64,000 nt of DNA, from contig CAVPVK010000007.1 in NCBI GenBank assembly GCA_963709175.1, positions 1,798,001 to 1,862,000 of the forward strand, written 5' to 3'. Both the position numbers and the translations under genes were made by a program. Shown in pieces: positions 36,601-44,762 of this stretch. The first letter of the stretch is position 1, and every line of letters begins with the position of its first letter. The notes under the pieces were generated by a model. The model ran no database searches. It saw only the letters and a list, made by a program, of their open reading frames with translations, and was not told the origin of the DNA. Source of the stretch: JANXQG01 sp963709175. GTDB lineage: Bacteria; Planctomycetota; Planctomycetia; Pirellulales; Thermoguttaceae.

Positions 36601-36877
36601 CCGTGGCGCCAGGGGGCAGCGGGAAACAGAGGTCGCCTTCGGCCTGCTGGAACCCGGGGTTGGCAAACGTCATCGTAGCGCTGGTTTCAGCCAGGAAGCC
36701 GGCGATACGGACCCCTATTTCCAGCCGCACCAGGCCCAGCGGCTCGGCCTTGCCGTCGCGCTGGACGACGAGGGCGGGCGAGGGATGCTTGGTTTTCGTC
36801 CCAGTGCGGCTTGATGGTTGGCCCAACGCCGACCCCGCCAGGGCCAGCACAAGAAATAGCGCAACAGGACCCTTCAT
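33688..36877 (-). CDS. VIT - von Willebrand A - TPR - DUF2135-like exported protein (one frame break)
   Basis: About 1060 residues if the frame is restored. Order: signal peptide (1-19); VIT-type domain (about 40-165: VRIAGFLAETSATMTFANPG, FPLPPGATVSGYALDINGEM, RVDPGLVEWS); vWA with MIDAS D-A-S-G-S in YVALYWDASGSRST (about 290); a segment ending in RIEPPKSQ; a Gly/Met-rich low-complexity linker; TPR-like helices; and a C-terminal domain resembling DUF2135/YfaP (GVVT...VGMDVAEPTGQ, GPYVVRTSEFGN). The frame breaks near 35140: CGG-CAG-C-ATG has one surplus base between RDQYRQ and MVGQQEKQQ. Planctomycetes have many VIT-vWA proteins; role unknown, probably periplasmic or surface binding. Confidence 0.75.
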
Positions 36878-37219
36878 CGTACAGCCTCCTCTGTTGTTCC
36901 GGACAGCGGCACAGTGGCCACGAACAGCCGCACACTGGGTTCAGTCTACGGCTGTGAGAGTGCGGATGTCAAGCAACGAATCGACGCGGGAGTTGAAATG
37001 CGAGGAAGAGCAGAAAAAAAGGGGTAGCACCCCTTCGTAGAACGGCTACTACCTGTCCTATCGCACAAAACGCGATGAAATATTCCCGCGCTCGCGTCCG
37101 CAACGATCGCATCGCTGGGTGCAGGTTTCGCGGGAATATTCCGGCGGCGAGCCGCGAATCTCCTCATGGGCACGGTGCCAACCAAAACACGTTACTTGCA
37201 ATCGCCAAGGAGAACGCTC
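36878..37219. promoter_or_regulatory. divergent promoter region with 12-bp inverted repeat
   Basis: Between the leftward VIT-vWA gene and the rightward cyclase-like gene. AATATTCCCGCG (37079-37090) and its exact complement (37129-37140) flank 38 bases, a likely operator or looped structure controlling one or both genes. No promoter boxes were fixed. Confidence 0.5.
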
Positions 37220-38806
37220 ATGATCCAATCCACGAAGGAATTAATGCCTGTCGCCACCGAAAACGAATCGCGGCAAGAAACCTTCCGGCAGCATCTTCTG
37301 GATTGGGTGCGGATGGAACTGGTGTGGTATGCCGGTAGCTTCAGCTTCCACCTCGTCGCGCTCTCGGTCTTGCTGTTGCTGCCGAACTATGGCAGCGGCC
37401 CCGATCAAAGCGGAATGACCGAACTGGTGTCGCGGGCAGCGGAAGAAGAGCCAACTCGCGACAACACGCTTGAGAAAATACCGCCGACCGATCTCAGCAA
37501 GCTCATCGATATCGATGATCGCGACAAGGAATTGATAGTCGATCCCAGGACGCAAACGCTTGGACTGCTGACACTGGACGCCACCGCCACCGCGCAGGAC
37601 GTGCCGCCGCCAGGTAGCGATTGCCGAAGCAAAACGACAGGCGGCTCCAAGGACGGCAGCCTCGGGGCCATGAATTTCGGCGACGGCGCGAAGACGGGCG
37701 GCAGCGGTGGCGTTATAACCGGTCCTTGCAATGAAAGGTATCCGCACGACGGCGGGGGCGGTGGCTTCGGTCCCCGTGGCCCCAGCGCCACTTCGCTCAC
37801 CACCCCTCCGACTCAACGCGCCGTGAACGCCGCCCTGGTCTGGCTGGCGAATCATCAGGAGTACGACGGTCACTGGAGCCTGCAGCGTTTCACCGACCGC
37901 TGCAGCGACAGAACTTGCACCGGCAAGGGCGAGGTGCTGGCCGACGCGGGCGCTACGGCATTGGGCGTCTTGCCCTTCCTCGGCGTCGGGCAAACGCACA
38001 AGTCAAAGGGGACTTACCGCGAGCATGTCCGCAAGGCCATCGCGTGGCTCATGCGGCAACAGCAGCCCGACGGCAACCTGGCCAAGGGCGCCGAGCAGAT
38101 GATGTACTCGCACGGCCTGGCCACGATCGCACTGTGCGAGGCCTACGGGTTGACGGGCGACCGCGAGATCGGCCGGGCTGCACAGGGGGCGGTGAACTTC
38201 ATCCTCAACGCCCAAAATGCCAACGACGGCGGCTGGCGCTACAACCCCAAAGACCCCGGCGACACTTCCGTGTTCGGCTGGCAATTGATGGCGCTGAAGA
38301 GCGCCCACATGGCCGGGCTGGACGTGGGCGGTTCAGCCTTTGCCGACAGCAGCAAGTGGCTCGACTCTGTGGCCCTGCACGACGGCACGGAGTACGCCTA
38401 CCAGCCGGGCCAGGGGCCTTCCAATACGATGACCTCGGTGGGCCTGCTTTGCCGCCAGTATCTTCGCGCAAAGCGCCACAGCCCCCTGCTCAGCGGCGGC
38501 ACGGCTTATCTGATGAACCATTTGCCCGACGAAGCCTTTCCCAACGTCTACTACTGGTATTACGCGACACAGGTCATGCACAACATGCAAGATTCGGATT
38601 GGGATGTTTGGAACCGCAAGATCCGCAAACTGTTGGTCCACACGCAGGTCCGCGACAAGGACGTGTGCGCCAACGGCAGTTGGGCGGCTGAGAACGACGC
38701 CTGGGGCAAGCGGGGCGGCCGCCTGATGACGACTAGCCTCTCCTGCCTGACGCTGGAAGTCTATTATCGCTATCTGCCGCTGTTCAAGGCGGACCAGGAT
38801 GAGTGA
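37220..38806 (+). CDS. membrane-anchored squalene-cyclase/prenyltransferase-like repeat protein
   Basis: 528 residues from the ATG at 37220, with AAGGAG seven bases upstream; an earlier ATG at 37166 lacks a site. One membrane helix lies at about residues 34-52. A Gly-rich disordered linker follows (about 130-195), then an alpha-alpha barrel with terpene-cyclase-type repeats: ALVWLANHQEYDGHWSLQRF, AIAWLMRQQQPDGNL, AVNFILNAQNANDGGWRY, and TTSLSCLTLEVYYRYLPLF near the end. The acidic DxDD catalytic motif of true squalene cyclases is not seen, so it is more likely a binding or scaffold protein, as for many planctomycete relatives. Divergent from the VIT-vWA gene. Confidence 0.8.
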   Translation: MIQSTKELMPVATENESRQETFRQHLLDWVRMELVWYAGSFSFHLVALSVLLLLPNYGSGPDQSGMTELVSRAAEEEPTRDNTLEKIPPTDLSKLIDIDDRDKELIVDPRTQTLGLLTLDATATAQDVPPPGSDCRSKTTGGSKDGSLGAMNFGDGAKTGGSGGVITGPCNERYPHDGGGGGFGPRGPSATSLTTPPTQRAVNAALVWLANHQEYDGHWSLQRFTDRCSDRTCTGKGEVLADAGATALGVLPFLGVGQTHKSKGTYREHVRKAIAWLMRQQQPDGNLAKGAEQMMYSHGLATIALCEAYGLTGDREIGRAAQGAVNFILNAQNANDGGWRYNPKDPGDTSVFGWQLMALKSAHMAGLDVGGSAFADSSKWLDSVALHDGTEYAYQPGQGPSNTMTSVGLLCRQYLRAKRHSPLLSGGTAYLMNHLPDEAFPNVYYWYYATQVMHNMQDSDWDVWNRKIRKLLVHTQVRDKDVCANGSWAAENDAWGKRGGRLMTTSLSCLTLEVYYRYLPLFKADQDE

Positions 38807-38825
38807 GGAGCGAAGCAAGCGACGA

Positions 38826-38885
38826 ATGGCAGGAGTACCGGCTTTAGCCGGTAAGAAGACCGGCTGAAGCCGGTACTCCTGCCAT
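38826..38885. repeat. 26-bp inverted repeat between convergent genes
   Basis: Arms at 38826-38851 and 38860-38885, complementary at 25 of 26 positions (the last is T-G), enclose an 8-base loop, TAAGAAGA. Inner motif ACCGGCTTTAGCCGG. Located between the stops of the cyclase-like gene and uvrC, it may act as a two-way terminator and may belong to a dispersed REP-like family. Confidence 0.7.
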
Positions 38886-38888
38886 CAG

Positions 38889-40238
38889 TTACTCCCCACC
38901 CAGAGTCGATCGCTTCCGCAGCAGGTGGTGATAGTGCTGGGCGAAACGGTGGGCCTCGTCGCGGACATACTGCAAGAGTCGAAGGCCGTAGCTGTGACGA
39001 CTCAAGCGGAGCGGCTCCTCGCCGCCAGCCACAAAGACCTCCTCCTCGCGCTTGGCAAGCGAGAGCACCGTCGTCGGCCGCACGCCCAAGGCGTCCAGTG
39101 CCGTGAGGGCCGCGTGCAATTGCCCTTTGCCGCCGTCGATCAAAAGGATATCGGGCAGGGTATCGTTCTCGGCCGTTCCCGCGGCCAGTTGGCGGAAACG
39201 CCGCGAGACGGCTTCGTGGATGCTGGCGAAATCATCGACTCCCTCGACCGTGCGGATCCGCAACCGCCGATAGCCCGGCTTGAACGGCAGGCCGTCGATG
39301 AACCGCACCACGCTGGCTACGGTTTCCGTTCCGGCGGTGTGGGCGATGTCGATCCCCTCCACGCTCCGCGGCGCATGTTCGAGATGCAAGACCTTCTGCA
39401 GGCCAGCCAGCCCCTTCTTGGGATCCACGGGAAAGACCTCGGGCTGCACGTGGCGATCGAGCTTGCCCCGCTGGTCGAGCGTTTCCAGCAGGTGGATCTC
39501 GTCGCGAAGCCGGGCCGCCTCTTCGAACTGGAGCGACTTGGAAGCCGCCTCCATTTCGCCCCGCATCTCGTCCAACAGACTTTTTTTTCTGCCTTCGAGA
39601 AACTGTTGCAGGCGATGGATATCCTTGCGGTACTGCTCTTTGGAGATCCGCAGGTTGCATGGCGCCGAGCATTGCCGAATGGAGGCCAGCAGGCAGGGCC
39701 GGAACCACCGCCAGCGCGGGTCCTCCGCGTCGATCTCCAGCCCGCAGGTGCGGAACTTGAAAATCTTCTGCAGGACCTGCAGTGCCCCCCGCAAACCGCG
39801 GGTATTGGTGAAGGGGCCATAGAGCTTGGTGCCGCGGTCGCGGGGCGTGCGGGTGATTTCCACGCGGGGAAATTCCTCGTGGGTGTGGATTTCCAAGTAG
39901 GGAAAGGTCTTGTCGTCGCGGAGGTCGCGGTTGAACCTAGGAAGAATGTCCTTGATCAGGCGGGCTTCCATGAGCAGGGCATCGACGTCGCTTTCGGCCA
40001 GCAGGTAGTCGATATCGCGGATTTCCTGCACTAACTGGGCGGTGCGGGAGTCCTCGGCAGCCGCCTTGAGAAAGTAGCTGCCGGCGCAGGCGCGAAGATT
40101 CTTGGCCTTGCCGATGTAGATCACGCGGCCGGCGCCGTCTTTCATGAGGTAGACGCCCGGCGATTGGGGAAAATCGCGGACCTTATCCGCGGCGCGGGAA
40201 TTGTCTTGCGGCTCGGCGGGAAAGGAGATCTCGGGCAT
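38889..40238 (-). CDS. uvrC: excinuclease ABC subunit C, short form
   Basis: 449 residues from the ATG at 40236-40238. GIY-YIG nuclease (SPGVYLMKDGAGRVIYIGKA), UVR motif (SLLDEMRGEMEAASKSLQFE), and the RNase-H-like 5' nuclease part (SVEGIDIAHTAGTETVAS, LPDILLIDGGKGQLHAA). The protein ends soon after DEAHRFAQHYHHLLRKR, where full-length UvrC (about 600 residues) continues into the tandem helix-hairpin-helix domain. That DNA-binding end is missing and the hairpin repeat starts right after the stop. UvrC cuts both sides of a DNA lesion with UvrB. It may be a second, shortened paralogue or a lineage-typical short form. Confidence 0.85.
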   Translation of the reverse strand: MPEISFPAEPQDNSRAADKVRDFPQSPGVYLMKDGAGRVIYIGKAKNLRACAGSYFLKAAAEDSRTAQLVQEIRDIDYLLAESDVDALLMEARLIKDILPRFNRDLRDDKTFPYLEIHTHEEFPRVEITRTPRDRGTKLYGPFTNTRGLRGALQVLQKIFKFRTCGLEIDAEDPRWRWFRPCLLASIRQCSAPCNLRISKEQYRKDIHRLQQFLEGRKKSLLDEMRGEMEAASKSLQFEEAARLRDEIHLLETLDQRGKLDRHVQPEVFPVDPKKGLAGLQKVLHLEHAPRSVEGIDIAHTAGTETVASVVRFIDGLPFKPGYRRLRIRTVEGVDDFASIHEAVSRRFRQLAAGTAENDTLPDILLIDGGKGQLHAALTALDALGVRPTTVLSLAKREEEVFVAGGEEPLRLSRHSYGLRLLQYVRDEAHRFAQHYHHLLRKRSTLGGE

Positions 40239-40346
40239 GGGCGCGGGGATAAGACGCAACGGGAACACCTATATTATACGCGAATGCGCAGGCCTTAGGC
40301 TGGGACCACGTCGCGCAATAGTCAAGTCAGTTTTGTTTTGCATGGG

Positions 40347-40399
40347 ATGGCCATTCATGGCCATTTGGCGGCAGCCGCCAAATGGGCGTAAACGCCCAT
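40347..40399. repeat. three overlapping palindromes
   Basis: ATGGCCAT-TC-ATGGCCAT (40347-40364), CATTTGGCGG-CAG-CCGCCAAATG (40362-40384) and ATGGGCG-TAAA-CGCCCAT (40382-40399) follow each other with 2-3 shared bases. They sit between the uvrC start and the stop of the next leftward gene, so they could terminate that gene or be a mobile palindromic unit. Confidence 0.65.
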
Positions 40400-40475
40400 C
40401 AGGTTTGCCTCGGAACAAAACTGCTTCAAGAACCTCGATCCGCCCGTGGCAACTTTTGCGCAGGCCAGTCCCACC

Positions 40476-41804
40476 CTACTTTTCCGCGTCGATCGTGGCC
40501 AGGCGGTCGGAAAGCTCGTCGAGCCGTTTTAGCACGGCAGCACGATCGGCCTCGGAAAGCGATCCGGCCTGGTGAAGTCGGGTCCGCAACTCGGCGATGC
40601 GCGTGCCCATCGTGGCGACGATAGCCCGCGCGGAATCGATTTGCCCCACCTTGGCCCGCTGGCGAGGCGTGATCAAGTCGCGAAACAAGGTCAAGTCCTT
40701 CTGGCGAAGGACAAGGATGTCAAGGCGGCTGAGAAGCGAGTCCAATTGGTCGGCGGTGCGGTCGCGTTTCTCGCTGAGATCGGCCTCCAGGTTTCGCAGG
40801 CTGAGATTGATGCCTTCGATCCGCGTGGCTAACTCTTCAACATTCACTTGGGCGCGCTCGTCGGCGGGACCCTCCACGGCGGGCAATGGTCCGCGCGGTA
40901 TCGCCAGCACCATCGCCAAGTGCAATGGCCGAGGAGGGACCGTCAGTTTGCCGGGATCATCACTGGCAATGGAGACGGCGGCACGAAGCGGTGGCACAAT
41001 GGCCGGCGGCGCTTCGGCACGCACCGGCAGCCTGGCAAGACTCTCGGTAGGCCGCACCGCCGCCACTGTGGCCGGTTGCTTCACGGCGATGATCGCGCGA
41101 CGCGGCTCGGGAACCCGTAGCGGCAGAGGCCCGGCGACCGGCACTGCGGGGCCGGGCACTATCGGTTCTGCCGGCGGCTTGGATGCTGGCGGATTGGTGG
41201 CCGGGGCCTGATCGGGCGGCTGACTCAATTGCTTGACCAGTTGATCGGGAACCAGCGGCGCCTTCGGATCAAAGACCGGATCGGGCGGCAACGCCGCGAT
41301 TGCGTTCTTGGACGAGACTTTAATCGCCGCCGCTAGCCAGTCCATGAGCCGATCTTGCTGTTCGGGCGGACTGCCGGCCTTCTCCCACTGCGACCAGATG
41401 CGATACCAGGCCTCCTGGCGATCGACCATCGCCTTGGGCCGCTGGCGGAAGTTGTCGTAAACGTCGGAACGATACTGTCGCACGAGCCGGGAGATGGCCG
41501 CTTTTTCCCGGCGATCCAATTGCCCGAGCGCGGTCACCAGATCGTTCCAACCGACCGTTTTTTGATGCAGGAGCTTGCTGACGCGGGCTTGTTCGCGAGC
41601 CGCGTCGTCGGGCTTGAGGGTAAGCAGCACCGCCCAGTCGTACCGCTGCTCGAGGAGCCGCAGCCAGATCCGCTGCTCTTCCGCGGACAACTTCGAAACT
41701 CGCTGCAGGGTTGCCTTGGCCTGTGCCGCCGGGTCTTCGTTTTGGGTCGGCGCAGCCATGAGCAGACTAGTCGTCAGCAGCAAACCCAGGGGAGGCGTCA
41801 CCAT
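40476..41804 (-). CDS. secreted hypothetical protein with C-terminal coiled coil
   Basis: 442 residues from the ATG at 41802-41804, which gives the signal peptide MVTPPLGLLLTTSLLMAAP; an upstream in-frame start adds an implausible basic leader. Residues about 20-170 are helical and rich in Gln/Arg/Trp, including LSAEEQRIWLRLLEQRYDW, reminiscent of DUF3106-like proteins. A long Pro-rich segment follows (about 180-315), and the last 120 residues are heptad-rich coiled coil (INLSLRNLEADLSEKRDRTA). Function unknown. Confidence 0.65.
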   Translation of the reverse strand: MVTPPLGLLLTTSLLMAAPTQNEDPAAQAKATLQRVSKLSAEEQRIWLRLLEQRYDWAVLLTLKPDDAAREQARVSKLLHQKTVGWNDLVTALGQLDRREKAAISRLVRQYRSDVYDNFRQRPKAMVDRQEAWYRIWSQWEKAGSPPEQQDRLMDWLAAAIKVSSKNAIAALPPDPVFDPKAPLVPDQLVKQLSQPPDQAPATNPPASKPPAEPIVPGPAVPVAGPLPLRVPEPRRAIIAVKQPATVAAVRPTESLARLPVRAEAPPAIVPPLRAAVSIASDDPGKLTVPPRPLHLAMVLAIPRGPLPAVEGPADERAQVNVEELATRIEGINLSLRNLEADLSEKRDRTADQLDSLLSRLDILVLRQKDLTLFRDLITPRQRAKVGQIDSARAIVATMGTRIAELRTRLHQAGSLSEADRAAVLKRLDELSDRLATIDAEK

Positions 41805-41920
41805 CGTTACCTTCGCGAAATCCGGCGCGGGGGCGCGCGGCGCACGCTCCCTGGAAAAGGTAGTTTGCGCCGGACGGATGTCAAACGAGACCAACGGCTG
41901 GTCGCGACTGCCCGAAGGAA

Positions 41921-42490
41921 TTACTCAGTAGCGGCGTGGTTGCGGCCGCGGCCATTGCCTGCCTTCGGCACGACCCTGCGAATGGGGAATTTGCAGACCG
42001 CGACCAAGTCCAATTCAGTGGGTACGCCAGCGTTGTGCTGCGTGGTGTTGAAGGGCATGCAATACGCGGTGGCTATACCGCTGCTGACGTCGGCAATATA
42101 GAGCGCGGCCTTGCTGGGCAGCAATTGCCCGCCGCCACTCCGTTTGGTGTAGTCGTCAAAACCGGTAACCATGAGGAACTTGGGGGTCTTGTCACTGTCG
42201 GTCTTGAAGTCCTCCAACACGTTGCGGAAGGAATGTTGGATCACGCCGAAACGGCCGTTTGCCATGCGCCCGATGACGTAGGCGTGCAAATCGCCCGTCA
42301 GGTGGTCGAAGAAATAGACGGCCTCGTAGTCGCCTTCGACGGCACCCGTCGCCATGCTGAAAGTATCGATTTTATCGGTGGCCACGGCGTGCAGAGGCAC
42401 ACTGGGCCAAGAACCGGCCACGAGCAATCCGGCCACCAGGCCCAGCCCCAGCCACACCAACGCACTCGACTTTTGGAAATACCAAGACAC
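41921..42490 (-). CDS. planctomycete-type membrane-anchored hypothetical protein
   Basis: 189 residues from a GTG at 42488-42490 with GGGAGG upstream; this start is preferred over an ATG at 42574 because the sequence WYFQKSSALVWLGLGLVAG then begins the protein. One N-terminal helix (about 9-28) anchors an exported domain with YEAVYFFDHLTGDLHAYVIG and ALYIADVSSGIATAYCMPFN strands. I recall similar proteins across planctomycetes with the same opening; no function is assigned. Confidence 0.72.
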   Translation of the reverse strand: MSWYFQKSSALVWLGLGLVAGLLVAGSWPSVPLHAVATDKIDTFSMATGAVEGDYEAVYFFDHLTGDLHAYVIGRMANGRFGVIQHSFRNVLEDFKTDSDKTPKFLMVTGFDDYTKRSGGGQLLPSKAALYIADVSSGIATAYCMPFNTTQHNAGVPTELDLVAVCKFPIRRVVPKAGNGRGRNHAATE

Positions 42491-42606
42491 GGCACACCTC
42501 CCAAGGATTCGATTTTCAAGACTGGCTCTTTTTGGATGATAACCGGCCTTGCCACGGATTGCCAGCCAGGGCACAGAAATTTTCCCGCATTGTCACAATT
42601 GACACT

Positions 42607-42659
42607 AACCCAAAGCGCAAGCGAGGGAACCACAGCGTCACTCGCTGGCGCTTCGGGTT
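42607..42659. repeat. 22-bp imperfect inverted repeat, REP-like
   Basis: Arms at 42607-42628 and 42638-42659 match at 19 of 22 positions with a 9-base loop. The arm AACCCGAAGCGCCAGCGAG-type sequence resembles a repeat I recall as widespread in planctomycete genomes. Lies between two leftward genes. Confidence 0.6.
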
Positions 42660-42691
42660 CGTGTTGCTATCGTCCGGGCAGAGTATAAAAG

Positions 42692-42720
42692 GGCCGGCAC
42701 GCCGAAAAGGCGTGCCGGCC
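42692..42720 (-). terminator. Rho-independent terminator of the outer-membrane factor gene
   Basis: A perfect 12-bp stem, GGCCGGCACGCC with its complement, closes the loop GAAAA (or its complement). Read leftward, TTTTATAC follows the stem. It lies 39 bases past the stop of the NodT-like gene. Confidence 0.75.
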
Positions 42721-42758
42721 AAAGAACCAGATCGGAACCCGCTATCGAGGATCTGCTT

Positions 42759-44393
42759 TCAGTTTTGCTTGGGTGGAGGTGGCGGCAGTGGGGCCGCCGG
42801 CGCTTCCTTGTCCGGTTTCACTTCGGGCGCCAGATTTGGAGCGGGAACGGGCGAAAATGGCACTTGTGTAGCGGGTGGGCCGGCGGCCGCCACGTTGCCC
42901 GCTGCCTGCGGGGCCAGACGGATCTGCCAGCCGCCGCCCAAGGCCCGATAGAGCTGCACCAGTCCCAGCGCGATGTTGCCGCGGGCCAGGACCTCGAGGT
43001 TCTGGGCCTGCACCTGAGTGGTTTCAATCACGGCGACGCTGTTGAAGGCCACGGTGCCCGCACTATACTGGGCGACGACGATCCCGGTCGCCTTCTCGGC
43101 GGCGACGACCGCTTGGGCCTGCTTTTTGTCTGCTTCCTGTGACTTGAGAAAGGCCACCAATCCGTCCTCGGCCTGCTGGTTGGCAGTGAGCACAGTCGTG
43201 CGATAGTCCAACAAGAGCTGCTGGAAGAGGGCGTCTTGCAGGCGGACGCTATTGATCAACCGGCCGTAGTTGAGGATGTTCCAGGTGAAGGTCGGTCCAA
43301 CGCTGCCGTTGAAGGAGGCGGGTGTGAACAACTGGGAAGCATTCTGGGCCGAGTAACCCAGGGTGCCAGTGATGGAGATATGAGGATAGAGCGCGGCCTC
43401 GGCGATGCCAATTTGCTGGGCCTGAGAGGCGGCAGCCCGCTCGGCGCTGCGGACGCTGGGCACCCGCTCGAGCAACTGTGCAGGGATGCCCACTGCCACT
43501 TCGGGCGGCGCGGTGGGAATCGGCTGCCGCCCCAGGCGGGCTTCCAAATCGGTGGGTGGTATGCCCAAAAGGGTGCAAAGCTGGTCCTGGGCCTGCCGCA
43601 GCGTGATCTCGTAGGCCGGAATGGTCGCCGCGGTCTGGTAGACGGTCGTTTCCTGTTGCGCCACGTCGAGTTCGGTGACCGTTCCCGCCTTATACTTCGC
43701 TTGCACCAGCTTTAGGATGTCGGTCTGCAGTTTCACGTTGTGCTGGGCCAGGGCGATCTGTTCCTGGGCCTGGCGGGCTGTGACGTAATACTGGGCCACA
43801 TCGGCCAGCAGGGTCACCAGCGTGGCGTCGTAGTTTTCCACCGAGGCTTCGAGGTTGGCTTTTGCGGCGAGCACGCCGCGGCGGAACTGGCCCCAGAAGT
43901 CGAGTTCCCAAGCCAGGTTGAAGCCAAAGTTCCAACTGTCAAAGAATTTCGCCGCGCCGGGGACTCCCTGGCCCACCGCGACCGCCACCCGCTGATAGTC
44001 GCCCGTGGCGTCCTGTGTCTGCGGGAAGAGATCACCGCGAGCAATGGCCAACTGTGCCCGGGCCTGCAGGATCCGCGTGCCGAAGTCCTTGAGGTTGATG
44101 TTCTGGTTGTACGCGTGGATGACCAGGTCGTTGAGCACTGGATCGTTGAACACGGTCCACCAATGGCTGAGGTCGGCGGCATGACTGCGGACGCGGAGGT
44201 CGGTAGAGTCGATCCAGCCCGGGGCGACCGCAGCCTTGGCGCCGGTGTAGTCCGGCCCCACCTTGAAGCCGTTGTGGAAGTAGTCGGAGAAGCTCGTGCA
44301 GCCGCTCAGGCAGAGGGCAATGGCAGCGAGGCAACAGAACTGGACGTGTCGATTGGCAGGCAGCATTTGTGAAGTCCTCAAGCGGGATTTCAT
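42759..44393 (-). CDS. NodT/TolC-type outer-membrane efflux lipoprotein
   Basis: About 544 residues. A lipobox (ALCLSGCTS) near residue 33 marks a lipoprotein. The body has two OEP-type repeats: VGPDYTGAKAAVAPGW and LSHWWTVFNDPVLNDLV at the start, LDFWGQFRRGVLAAKANL, YVTARQAQEQIALAQHNVKL, and in the second half LYPHISITGTLGYSA, and NILNYGRLINSVRLQDALFQ. The last 50 residues are Pro/Ala-rich. Such proteins form the outer-membrane channel of RND or MFS efflux systems; no pump gene adjoins. The start could be three codons earlier. A terminator follows. Confidence 0.85.
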   Translation of the reverse strand: MKSRLRTSQMLPANRHVQFCCLAAIALCLSGCTSFSDYFHNGFKVGPDYTGAKAAVAPGWIDSTDLRVRSHAADLSHWWTVFNDPVLNDLVIHAYNQNINLKDFGTRILQARAQLAIARGDLFPQTQDATGDYQRVAVAVGQGVPGAAKFFDSWNFGFNLAWELDFWGQFRRGVLAAKANLEASVENYDATLVTLLADVAQYYVTARQAQEQIALAQHNVKLQTDILKLVQAKYKAGTVTELDVAQQETTVYQTAATIPAYEITLRQAQDQLCTLLGIPPTDLEARLGRQPIPTAPPEVAVGIPAQLLERVPSVRSAERAAASQAQQIGIAEAALYPHISITGTLGYSAQNASQLFTPASFNGSVGPTFTWNILNYGRLINSVRLQDALFQQLLLDYRTTVLTANQQAEDGLVAFLKSQEADKKQAQAVVAAEKATGIVVAQYSAGTVAFNSVAVIETTQVQAQNLEVLARGNIALGLVQLYRALGGGWQIRLAPQAAGNVAAAGPPATQVPFSPVPAPNLAPEVKPDKEAPAAPLPPPPPKQN

Positions 44394-44762
44394 GGTAAGC
44401 ACGGTTCATTCGCTGCAAGGCACAAATCAGCGCAAGCAGCTACAGGAACCACAACCGTTTCCGTGCTTACCATCGACAGAAGCGGCGCAACCCCGATATT
44501 GGAAACCTTGCGCGAGAGAACCGCTAGATCCGTCACAGGCCAGATTCGGAGAGGATGCGATATAAGCGCAATAACCCCACCGGAAACCGCCGCTGCAATC
44601 GTCATCATCGTTGCAAATTGACACAATCCGTATTGACACTCGGGGCGAGTTTGCGGATAAATCCGCAAATTTCCCCCCTGAGAACCTATCCGAGAACCCC
44701 TTTGCCTGCGGTACGACCGGCCTCGGTCCGGTTCTCGGATAGGTTCTACGCAGAGGCACACC
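44394..44762. promoter_or_regulatory. regulatory region of the TAXI-like gene: promoter, operator palindrome and 18-bp hairpin
   Basis: TTGACA (44633-44638), 17 bases, GATAAA (44656-44661) make a rightward promoter; a second TTGACA is at 44618-44623. The -10 lies inside the palindrome TTTGCGGAT-AA-ATCCGCAAA (44650-44669). Downstream, arms AGAACCTATCCGAGAACC (44681-44698) and its exact complement (44730-44747) enclose 31 bases and end 15 bases before the ATG, so the leader RNA would fold next to the ribosome site. The leftward promoter of the NodT-like gene also lies here. Confidence 0.6.

Noticed and set aside
44403..44762. Riboswitch upstream of the TAXI-like gene
   Set aside because: The leader has a simple long stem but no conserved riboswitch core that I recognise. 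Kept as a regulatory hairpin instead.
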